DNA of 64,000 nucleotides. Origin: Dysidea avara (Eukaryota; Porifera; Demospongiae; Dictyoceratida; Dysideidae). Below are positions 1 to 12,300 of this stretch, piece by piece. A model generated the notes under the pieces. That model saw only the letters and a program-made list of their open reading frames with translations. It searched no databases and was not told the DNA's origin. Made by a program: the position numbers and the translations under genes. The stretch spans positions 29,563,616 through 29,627,615 of the forward strand of contig NC_089281.1 in the NCBI RefSeq assembly GCF_963678975.1. The letters run 5' to 3'. Numbering within the stretch: position 1 is the first letter of the stretch; each line of letters opens with the position of its first letter.

Positions 1-212
1 CAACCGACTTGTCTCCACCCACAAACACCAACCCATAGATGTTAGCACAGCACAATAGGCTGTATTTGCCCTTGGCACCATTTGGCCGGCGGAATCCGGT
101 GGATATGCGGTGCATTTGACGGAAACTGAAATGCTGCAAAGTAGACAGTGGTGTTTAATTAGAAAATACGCACGTGTAACAGTTATTTTACCTTTACTTG
201 CTTTTCTTCCAT
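1..212 (-). CDS. NUP214: NUP214-like nucleoporin, first two exons (partial)
   Basis: Exons (minus strand): 212-198 (five codons from an ATG) and 133 running off the window edge. The intron 197-134 starts GTAAAG and ends TTTGCAG. The second exon reads HFSFRQMHRIS at its start and CCANIYGLVFVGGDKS at its end. This resembles the start of the NUP214 beta-propeller in vertebrates, where a DFQFR motif is followed about 30 residues later by a KYGLVFAGG-like strand. NUP214 is a cytoplasmic-face nuclear pore protein whose N-terminal seven-bladed propeller docks the mRNA-export helicase DDX19. Only about 49 codons are visible, so the call rests on two short matches. The gene is divergent from the PTCD3-like gene, with 120 bp between start codons. 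Another propeller protein is possible. Confidence 0.55.
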
Positions 213-332
213 ATTTGATCCAACCAGAAGGAATCAAAACCGCCTTGTCAAGGCTAACAACACGAGTTCTCTTAGACGCTATCTCGCCTGCGCTATCTAT
301 TTAAAATTGAAAATTATTTATATGCGCGCGTA
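213..332. promoter_or_regulatory. Putative bidirectional promoter, NUP214-like / PTCD3-like
   Basis: Only 120 bp separate the proposed start codons of two divergent genes, so both 5' UTRs and core promoters must overlap here or lie inside the first exons or introns. No TATA box is obvious. This is inferred from gene arrangement alone. Confidence 0.5.
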
Positions 333-3300
333 ATGCTTGCGAGCAATGTTCCCTGCATGTTCACGCGGCATCAAGCAGTGCGTGCTAGTACGAGCTCTCA
401 CATTAGTACTGAGGTATAGCTTTGTGTATAGTAACTAGTGGCTCGTCTGTTTTGTATAAAACATATTCTGTCACCCTCAGGCAAGCAACAACAATTTCTG
501 GTGTTTCAGTGGCCACCAGTGAAGACAGTTGAGTTACAATGTACACAATAATTGATAATGTGATTGTGTCATTGTTAAGATGAAGATGATAATGCACTGG
601 AAAAGCCTCTGCCACCTCCACCCATGATACCTAAATTGTGCGTCACGCTACATGCACACATGCCCACACACACACTACCTGCACACTACACAAACATCTC
701 ATTCTAGTATTCTACATTTCCAGGAAACCCAATGCTGTTCTAAAGGCTCTAGCATCAACTGTGACAGACGTAAGTACTTGCACTTTATGATCAAAAGTTG
801 AGGATACTATGCTGTATGTAGTTGGATCATCCATTCTACATGGGAAAATGCTTACCAGACCCGACGACACCTGTGTCCATCAACGAAAGAGTTTGTTACT
901 TGTATTACACAAACCAGTTAATGTGGACACTTGAGTACACCTACATAATCCAGACACTTAGCTTAGTACATAAATTAACCTGGAAAATCAGGACACCTTG
1001 ATAATCAGGACACTCCATATTACTGTAGTGTTGTATAGTTTATTAGTTGTCATGATGTATGGCAGATGAAATACGTATGGGCAAGGGAAGCTGGTGTGAA
1101 TGCTGCTAAATACGTCATAGAGAAATGGTCTGATTTATTTCCATCACAGGATTGTAATCCTGTAAGTTACTTTAGATTAAGGTATGTTAATACTGTGTTA
1201 CAATTTTGTGCAGGATTTGAGACCACACAGGTCATTGCATTACAAAGTTAGTCATGATGAAGTTTGGCTGCAAAGTATATACGTATAGGCTGTCAGAAAG
1301 TATTTCATAATTCCTGTTTTTAGCATTAATATCTAAACGCCGTGTAGAAGAGGCATTAATAAAATTTGATAAACTTGAAAAACAAGGTATTGTTGTGCCA
1401 TTAAATTTTAAGCTACAATTTGTTGTCACAGGAGAGAAAATATCACTGGAAACACGTAATAACTTATTGGAGCTGTTAGCTTACACTGGACTAGGAAACA
1501 ATAAAATTGTAGATCGACGTTCCAAATTTGTGGAACATCAAGCTCTACTCTGTGATCCAGACACCAAACCACAATTCATTCCTGCAAATGTTACCAGAAC
1601 AAAAGGTTGGAATATGTGAAAGTTTGAAGCGTTGTAACATAGTGTTGTTTTTAGAATCAACTTTACAAGATAAAATTGATGAAATTAATATTTTGTTATT
1701 GTCTGACAAATATGGTGAATTTGGAAGAGAAGGTGATTCACCATGGACATTGAAATATCCACGGAAAGTGTGGAGGTTAGTTATTTTGTTTCCTTTTAAT
1801 AATTTATCGTTATTTTATTAGCCTTGACAACAAAGCTGAGAAACTGTTTGAGTCAATGCATGACAAAGATGGAGCCACTTACGATGCTTTAATTCTTGGC
1901 TTATTCAAGGCATGTTCCATGTTTGTAGCACATGTGTCTTATAAATTGTTGCTTTGTACACTACAGTACAAGTCATATGACAGAATGTTCAAACTTTATT
2001 CGACAATGAGAAATGCCGGATACCAAGGTAAGCATAAACTACTAAAAAGCAGGTTACTGTTGAGAAAGAAACTCACAAAATTTCTTATTAGTTGTTTCAA
2101 CCTTAAGTAGAGCAGTGTAACACATAACATTAATTTTAAAATGAAGTAGGGATCCAAGCGATAAAAAGTAGTGAAACAAGAGATGAATGGTGGTATTAAG
2201 GCAAAGCTCAGTGGGAAAATCCCAACATTGGCATGTTATATAACAATCACTTTGTTTAATGCTAAAATATCCACCAAGCACCATTGTCCACCTCTTGTTG
2301 GATCCCTACTTTATTTTTAAAGTAACAATTTTTTAATATACTAGTTTGTTTGGTTTTTTGTTGTAGCATACAGCACAAGTGTGACTGTTCTATTAGGGTG
2401 ACTGCTGTATTAGAATATCTTGAGTCAACTTTTCACCTATGGGGGGTGCCACTATTTCATATTTTCATTGTGCTAGCATTATGAATAAAATAAGGCAGTG
2501 AGGTATCGCGATCGAGTAAATATATTATTAAGAGACATGGTCCTGTGCTCAATCATTATTAATCAACCAAGATCGTTAATGGGTGTTGTCTTGAACCTAT
2601 TGTGAAGCTACAGGTAAGCATAAGTGCTTAAATAATTTTGTGGCATCTAAATATGCTGTTCAAGATATGAAAAATTAATGCATCAATATGGTTTCATTGC
2701 ATCAAGAAGAAGGTGACCAGCCTGATTGAAGATAAAAGGAAAGACAAGGTGCAGAGGGCACACATGGAACCCAAAGGGCACATACCACTGCTGAGTTTGT
2801 TATTGTGGCATAAAATAGTGGCCATGTGCTGCTTCATTTGTTCTGCAGCCTTGCAACTGTGGTCAGGCTGGCAGATGAAAATTTGAATTTCGGTGATTTC
2901 TTTTAATTCTATGTCCATCCACCTATAAGTGTTTTCTGCAGTATTTGATGTTTGATGGACTAATATTATTCCGTAAAGGTGATTTTCGTTGTGTAAGATG
3001 TCTCTAGGATGGGTTTAAAAGGCGACATTTTAGACGACACGTGTCACTTTGGGGGGGGGATCCCTACTTAAACAATACTACCGTACTGTTTTGATATTGT
3101 GGTTTGTGCACTTTGTGTGAATTAAAAAGCATCAATCTTTGCACATAGACTGTGCTTTCAATGACATCCAATATGATAGTACTGTATAGTAGGGACCACA
3201 AAGGAGTAGGTGTGGCCCACAAAATAACATCACCCAAAAACCAGCCTCAAGTATCCCTGATGACAATGAGGTAGTACTAGTTAGGTAAAACTAAGCCCAA

Positions 3301-6300
3301 ACAAGCCTTCAGATTGACCCGAAACACTTTTAACAAGTTGCTATGGAATTTTTAAAGAAAAATATTTAACGAAATTTTCTACTGACTGAGTAACTGACTG
3401 ACTGATGCCTTCAGACCAGTGTAACTTGATAATGGCTAAGGTTACAGGCTTGATTTTTTCACTGTTCAATGTCACTTGGGCCCGAGAGGTGCCTTTTGGC
3501 ATACCGCAGTACATATAATGCATTCTTCATGGACTTACCAGTGTCCTCCTTTGTGTCCCATTCATCTTTGCTGACAGTGAAAAGTGTCGATTTGGCACTA
3601 GCACATGATGGCTTCCCTTCATAACGGAAATCGTCCATATTTTTCATAGTGGCTATTTTGATTGCAGAGGTGCTTTTCAAACAAGTTCTTGATTCATACT
3701 GCTGTGTAACGGGTTGAACATAGCCGACAATAAGGCGTAATGGATACTTCACTTTTCAGATGATAATTTATATAACTGGGGCATGCAGCACCATTTCTTT
3801 CTTTTGGTATGCATGGATTGCAGAGGTGCTTTTCGAACAGTTCTTGATCTGAAATGCTGTGTAGTGGGTTTAACATAACTGACAATGAAACGTAATGGAT
3901 ACTTCACTTTTCAGATGATAATTGATATAGCTGGGGCATGCGGTGCCATTTCAGATGTGGTATGCGTGGGTTCACCAGTCATAATATTTACCAAACAAGT
4001 GTACAGAAAATTTGGAATAGAGTAGAGACCATAACACATCGATAAAAAAGTACTGAAACAAGTTGGAGTATAGTGCACGATATTAAATCACAGTAAAACA
4101 ATAAGAAGTGTTATATCCCTACTGTGCATTTCCATTATGGTATCTTGAGCACAGTAGGGATATAACACTTCTTATTGTTTTACTGTGATTTAATATCGTA
4201 CACTTTTTATTGATGTGTTATGGTCCCTGAAAATTTTTCTGTGTACTTGTTTTGGATATAGTACCATCACATAATTATTTGACCTTTGGTGACCTTTACG
4301 GCCATTTTTACATTGAAAATTCATCATTTTTGTCTAAATGTATAATTTACGCCATTAACACATGGTTTCAAATTAAAAGTTGAAAGAAGCAACTTGGTTT
4401 TTATTTGAAGTCAATAGGTAATTTCATTCCAAAATTATGAAGTATTTAAAAAAATTTAATTTAAAAATGGATCTATGTGGACCCATGCAATAAAAAGTAG
4501 TGAACAAGAGATGAATGATGGTATTGCAGCATAGCTTGGTGGGAAGCCCTACTTTGGCATTGAACAAAATAATTGTTATAGCTAATGTGCCAAAATAGGG
4601 ACTTTCCCACAGAGCCATGCTGTAATACCATCATTCATCTCTTGTTTTACTACTTTTTATTACATAGATCCCTACTTCATTTTTCGTTTTTAAAATACTA
4701 GTTTTTTTTGTTGTAGCACAGCTAGTTACAGTGTAACTTGTGACTGTTCTATTAGAATATCATACATGACTGTTGTATTAGAGTATCTCGAGCTGTGCAG
4801 ACCAAGAAGTGGTGAGGTTATCTTAACAAGTAGAAAGAAAAATTAGGAATTTTAATCTAGATCAGGGATCAAAGAACAAAAAAAAAACAAGGGAACAGCT
4901 GAAAGTTATGAAACAAGGAAGGTCACCTATACCTACAGATATACTAGTGGACATGTAATCCCTAATCCAGTCATGGGTATACACTGAATTTGGATTACAT
5001 GTCCACCTGCTTGTTTCACAACTTTCAGCTGTTCCCTTGTTTCCCTGCTTATTTGTTCTTTAATCCCTGATCTAGCTTAAAATTCCTAATTTTTCCTTCT
5101 ACTTGTTTGTTTACTTTTTTAATAACACAATTATGACTACTGAATCCACGTGTACCACAATTAAAAAAAGAATGGCACCAGACATTCCATATAATAATTT
5201 TGCATCTGAACGCACACCTCAAGGAGAGATAATCAATTATGCACTGAAAAGTGAGGTGGTAATTACGCTTCGTTTGTAGCTATGCTCCGCTCATTACACA
5301 GCATTACAAATGAAGAACAGTACAAGAAACTTCTCTGCAATGAATCCAGTAACTAAGGGAAATGCGGGCGAAAAGCATGACACAGCCAAAGGGAAGCCAT
5401 ATTGCACTATCACAAATTGACACCTTGCGTTGTCAGCGAAAAGAACTGGAACACAGAGGAGGACAAAGGTAAGTCCATGATACGTGCATTGTATATACTG
5501 CGCTTGGCAAAAAGGCACGTCTCGGGACGAAGTGACGTCGAGCAGTGAAAAAATCAAGCCTGTAGCCTTATCCATTGCCAAGGTATGCTTGGCTGAAGGA
5601 ATCAGTTAGTGAGATAGTTAGTCAGAATAAAATTCTGTTAAAAAGCAAATTTTTTATAAATTCCATAGAAACTTGTTGGAAGGGTTTGGGGTCACTCTGA
5701 AGGCATTTTTGGGCTTGGCTATGCCTAACCAATACTGCCAAGCTGCTATGAAGGAAATTTGAGGCTGGTTTTAGGGTGATATTTTTGGGCAAGAAAGTCC
5801 AAAACTACATGATCTCTAATATGTCAGCTAGATTATTAAGAGGTGTGATCTCCATACTCTATCACTATTAGTCCACCTAGATCTTTATTTGATGGGTGTG
5901 GTCACAAACCTATCACGAACTTACAGATATCTAGCTAGTATACCTCTTATAGAAGCACCTGGACTGCTCTGAAATAATTCTGTGGCATCTGCTGCTGAAA
6001 GAAAGTGTTGATAACGGAAAATTATTACCTCAATATGGTTTCGTTGGATGAAGAAGACAAGTAGCCTGATTGAAGATAAAAGGAAAGACAAGGCACAGAG
6101 GGCCTACACTCGTCAGAACCCCAAAAGGCACATCCCACCGGTTTGTTATTGTGACGTAAAATGGTGGCCGTGCACTGCTTCGTTTGGCCTCTAGCCTTGT
6201 AACCATAATCAAGCAGGCAATGAGACTAAAATTCGAGTTTTGGTGATTTAAAAAAAAATTTTCTATATCCGGCCACCTGTAAGTGGTTTGTTATATTTAA

Positions 6301-9300
6301 TACTGTATTATATGGACTAGTACTATTTGGTAACGGTGATTTTCATCGCGTAAGATGTCTCTAGGATGATTTTCAAAGGCGGAATTTTGACGAAATTATT
6401 ATGGCTAATATCAAACAGTACTACCACACAGTTTGATATTAGCCCTAAAGTTCTATGAAGTCTGCCCATTGGTAATTTACATCCCAAGGATGGATAAATG
6501 TATGACTAATGGAAATATTCATAACTTTGGACTGAAATGAGCTTTTTTACTTCAAACAAAAGTCAAGTTAATTCATAGAGATTAACACCTTTAGACAATA
6601 TACTAATGACTCAAGAAGATGAAGACAAACATGACAAAGGTTAAATGGTTGCAAAGGTCACCAAAGACCAAATCTGGGATTGCACTATAGTACTACCAAG
6701 AGTTCATAATATATATACTGAGGAGAGTATCCTACTCTCATATACCCCTGTAGAAGGGCGTATTGTGAAGTTATGACGCATCACTTTTGAGTTCGCCCAT
6801 TTTTCTTTGTATAATTAATGATGTCATTAGTTGAACATGGTATTGATTGAACGTATGCCTAACAACGTCTCTAGCAACCAAATTAACTCCAGCTCTAAGC
6901 GTTTCTCACCGAACTACAATCGTTCCTTCATGGGTTAAGACCGCTTCGTAGGCGTTTCTTGCTAGGCCATTCGCGAATACGGCTATCCTGAGCGTCACAA
7001 GTGTGAAATGGTGCTAATGATTCTTGCACTTTTACGGCTGCTTGTACGTCACAAACTACAACATCTTGTCGTTACGTCATAACTTCACGATACACCCTTC
7101 TACAGGGGTATATGAGAGTAGGATACTCTCCTCAGTATATATATTATGAACTCTTGGTACAACTGACTGCATTACTGCTAACTGCATTAGAACATGTTAA
7201 TGTGGACACTTGAGGACACCTACCTAGTCCAGACACTTAGTTAAGGTCCCTAATAAGCTAACCTGGAAATTAGGACACTTGGCTCATACCAATGTGTCCA
7301 TATTACATTAGTCCCCATATCAGGTAGTTATGGTGATGAGATCAGGTAGTTATGGTGATGAGATCAGGTAGTTTTCCTCCCTCAATAAGAATCTGCTATG
7401 CATGTTGTCAAAAAAAAAGTTAATTCATGTGGTATTTGTTATTTTATAGCTAGTACATCTACTTACAATTATTTGTTAATGGCACTGGATAGCTCTCAGT
7501 CCCCTGTGGCATGGGAGACAGCTATGGAGCTGGCAAAGAACATGACACAAACACCTTCTGTACATCCTGACATAAGTACATTGTGTGTGGTGGTGATTTT
7601 ACTATGGAATTTGGGTTGTGTTTTGTAGCTACTTTTAACATGTTGTTGAGACTGTGTAAACTTACTGGTAAGGCATCACGTGAGAATGCTGAGGCCATCT
7701 TTCAAGAGATGTTGTTTGTTGACATAGGTTAGTAATTTTGTTGACTTCATGATGTTGCCAGTGTTATTTTGCAGAACCAAATCTGACCACTTTCCTTCGT
7801 ATCCTACAAGCTTACATCTACGAAAACAGTAAGATAAATTAGTGTGCATGCATGCGTGGGTGTTTGTGTACGTGTGTGAGTAATCACACGTACACAGAGT
7901 GATGTGTGCTATAGTTTGGGAACATCAACAATAGTGTGAAAAGTCAAAGCTACTGCTCTGTGTATCACTGTTCTATATGCTGTAGATGTTCCCAAGTACT
8001 CGGTAATCCTACCATCGTTTATCCAGAATTGAAAATGACTGTTCTATTAGAGTATTTCAATAGAGCTCTGTATAAAAATGTAAGCAATTCACTTATCTGA
8101 ACACTTTTACCATTGCCTGAGACACATTGGGATTTGGATAACCAAGGGTCCACTGTAGTCAGTAACAACATGTCAGGGTAGATATAATAGTAACCATGGC
8201 AACAACAGACAACATGCATGTCTGCTTTAACCCCCCCCCCCCCCCCCCAAAAAAAAACAACCTGTGTTACATGCTTATTATATTTGTTAACATGTACATG
8301 TTTAGAAGATCATGTTAGAGTTAAAATAATGTGTTATGTAACGTGCATGTTACATGTGCAGTATTTAGAGTATTTCCATGTGCTTGTGGCCTACTATAGT
8401 GGGTGCTTCTGTGGTTCTAAAGATTGTCAGTTATCTGGAGCAGCATCCTCATGTGCTACAATTGAGTGGCTATTTTGACTGTGAGTATATACAAGTGTGA
8501 AGGAGATAGCTACTAACTTTTCTTTGTAGTGTTCTTCTTTGAGGCAGCACTTAATGCTGTAAGTCTACTCTGGCACATAATAGAACTATACTATGGTAGA
8601 GACATTGTATATTTCTATAGGCAAGCAGTATTGGGGCAGATGAGGCCATTGTAAAACTCTTAAAAATGGCTGGCAAAGATAGCTGGTTCCTTTTCAGAGA
8701 TGTTGATGACTTTCTGTAAGTTATTTTAGTACCAAACACGGCACTAACCCTTTCTACTTTGTAGGTCTTCTCACTTGATCAAACTAAGTCATAAAGGAGA
8801 TATCAAATATTTAATGGATACTTACAGATGGTTGTTATCTAAGGTTTGGCAATATGTGGTGCTGTGTACTTGTACACACAATACAGTGTAACAACTGGAA
8901 CCTGTTAATGTGGACACTTGAGGACTTCTTGATCATCAGGACACCTTGATAATCAGGACATCTTGATCATCAAGACTTCTTGATCATTAGGACACCTTGA
9001 TAATCAGGACACCTTGATAGTCAGGACATCTTGATCGTCAGGACTTCTTGACCATCAGGACATTTTGATGATCAGGACATCTTGATAATCAGGACACCTT
9101 GATAATCAGGGCATCTTGATAATCAGGTTGGTCCCAGTGTTGTTTTTACCCTTGCCACTATACAGCAATATCGTCCTGATGACAACACATATGCTGCTTT
9201 GTTCAAAGTGTGTTCATCTCCAGAAATTGTTCTGGAACTTTGGAACGGTTAGTTTCTGTGTATGATGTATTTAAAAACTTTAATACACAAGTCTCTCTCT

Positions 9301-12300
9301 AGATTATAAGAAGTTTGATGTACTTATGAGTTCTGGTGAAGTTGTGAAGCATATACATGAGTTGTTTAAGAGAGGCTACAATGTTAATGTGCGTTTAGTA
9401 GTGTACCATGTAGCTAATCTAAGGGTGAAATTTTCTTTTATTTGGCAATCAGTAATAAGATTATGTACAAAATGCTTACATGTTATACTTGGTCCAAAGT
9501 GAATTAACTTTAAAACCGTTAAAATGTATTTTGAAATCCTTGAAATAAATGAAGCAGATTTCACCCTAGAAAAAACTACATGCAACTGTCATTGATTTCA
9601 TGAATTCTTAGGAGGTGCAGAAATACTTGACAGTAGCCGAAGAGTCTTGGTCCACCCTAAGAGAAAAAAATATCACGTCAGTCACTTGTTAACTCACGGT
9701 TTAGTTAGTAATTCTATTATAGGCCACGCCCTTCAGTAATCATAGGGATGGTACTGATGTGTCTACAAGCAAACCAGCGTGATAAGGCATGGTGAGGATA
9801 TGATATTGTAAGAAATGTGTGTATAACTCTACTGTTGTCTCTCTTAGGTATTATTACAGAAAATTTGAAGCATTCAAATATTATCCCAGGTAATAAATAT
9901 TATTATTCCTTCCAGGGGAATATAATTAAATGCACACTTACATACAATGTACCAGGTACTCATCCTCTCTGTGTTAGAATACACTGATATACCAGCTAGA
10001 GGACAATGTGGTTGAATACTTGAGGTTACTTTCAAATTAATTACTGAGCTGCAAAGCCAAGGTATTATTTTTAATGGTGGGTATAGCTGAGGCCACATCA
10101 TATTAGGAGCTCTAAATGGCATAGCAATTTTCTGTTGGTATATCATTTAATTTTGCTCCACCATAACTTCCACTCATAGAGTCTGTCCATGACAGCATTG
10201 TAATACACAGATAGTGAGTGCTCCTGGATGGTAAGCCGCATACAAAGTGACAGACAATGTTCTGATACTATTAACAATCTCATAGACAGCACTACACATC
10301 ATCAATAAGGCTCTTTCTTTCGTTACGAAGTTACTAGTGATTCTTTTCCTTAATATGGAAGTGTTTCTGTCCTTGTTTCATTCTGCCATTATACTCTATA
10401 TATTGCACATTTCTTTTATGATGTCTTGAAACATCTATAGTGCTGATGCAGCAGAAGGGATATTGGATGCTTATGCAGATGCAACTGATAAATCTAATGC
10501 TTACAAGGTTATGGTGAGTGAGATCACAGCTGTATAAACTAGCCTCTTTATGAAGAAAATTGTTGCAGCAAATTATTAGAAGCATGGTGGCTGCAGGACA
10601 CCCAAAGCCAACCAACTACAATGAATTGTGCAGTAATTTTGGATTGCCACTAAATACATGGTAACTGAACTGTGGGACATTTGTGTGTACAATTTTGTGT
10701 GTTTGTTTGTAGGGCAAAACTAAAGGTAGCACTGGAAGGTTAGTAATTTGACCTGATAATAGAAGATGTACGTATGTGCCTCAGTGTAAAGTGTGTTTAC
10801 CTTGCCTGCTAGGGTAGCCACTATCTCATATTTGTTCATTTTAAGAGTATACTAGAAGAGGTTGGCCATTCATCTCAACATTGACCATTAAAATTGATAC
10901 CCAATATTCTGCCAAATGCATTCCAGGACCATTAGAAACCTTCTCAGTACATTCCCTTAACACCTAGCACAATGCTTGATTACGTAAATTGTACATTTAC
11001 AAACATCACTCATTTTTTTCATACGTCTAATTATAGGAGGAAAAGGAAAAGTCTTTATTGACAAGGAGGACCTTACTATACAAAAGTCACAAAGGGAGGA
11101 CCGAAAGCCACGAAGAAGACAGTGTCACGAATATGGTGCCAGCATAGCAATGGAAGGTGGCCTTTACCAACAACTCACTGAACATGAATTGGTTAACTTC
11201 TTTCGGGAATATGGAGTAGGTTGAGTGATACTCCCAATAGACCCTTGTTTACCAGACCCTAGTAATGATACCCTCCAAAATTGATGGTGACCTTTCATTT
11301 GCTAGCCTAGTACATGCCACCATATTGTACTCATTTTTTAGCTCTGGCAAGAGTAGGGTAATCCAAAGGCTGCAGCACATGTTGCTGTCCAACCTTCAGT
11401 ACTGGTCACTGTAATAAGAAGTATTAATGAGAATGGTTTGTGTTGATGTTTGTTACCACATGTCTACTAGCATAAAATGTATGGGAAGCCATATAATCCA
11501 CTTGTCAAAGTAGGTATTTGACAAACTATTTTAAAGGCTTCATAGTGCTACTTGGCAAGCACCTAACTGGGCCAGTATAGCAAGTTATGAAGTATGTTCT
11601 ATTAGATTGAGTTTGTTATTTGCTTCAACTACCGTATTTTAAGTTTGTCTGAGAACGTTGGGGATTTGATGATTACTCTTTAAATTTGCTATTTCTCTTG
11701 TAAACTTAATTGTTGTTTCTGTTGCAGTTGAAACGTGAAGATGTTATATTCAAAGCACTAGGTTATGCTGTAGTGGTGTTCCCAACACCTCAGCTGGCCC
11801 AACGAGCTGTAGAGGAAAAACACATGAAGTACATTGGAAAGAATTTCATGAACTTATCCTTAAAACACTTGTAAGTGATTTTCATCTTGCAGTACAGTAA
11901 TACCACATAGTGGGGACGAGCAAGGTTTGGGCATAGCCCACAATAAAATATCACTCAGATAGTTGCCTCAATTTCATGATGTGACAGAATTGGTGAGGTC
12001 ATGAAGTACACCTTAGCCATGTTTGGGACCTACTTGACATGGTCACTATAATGAGGTGGTCTTATTAATGAGGTCATGAAGTACACCTTAGCTATGTTTG
12101 GGACCTACTTGACATGGTCACTATAATGAGGTGGTCTTATTAATGAGGTCATGAAGTACACCTTAGCTATGTTTGGGACCTACTTGACATGGTCACTATA
12201 ATGAGGTGGTCTTATTAATGAGGTCATGAAGTACACCTTAGCTATGTTTGGGACCTATACTTGACATGGTCACTATAATGAGGTGGTCTTATTAATGAGG

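Noticed and set aside
5294-5581. 95-codon minus-strand open frame
   Set aside because: It lies in repeat R4 and recurs broken in the other copies (for example 47045-47248), so it is a transposon remnant at most.
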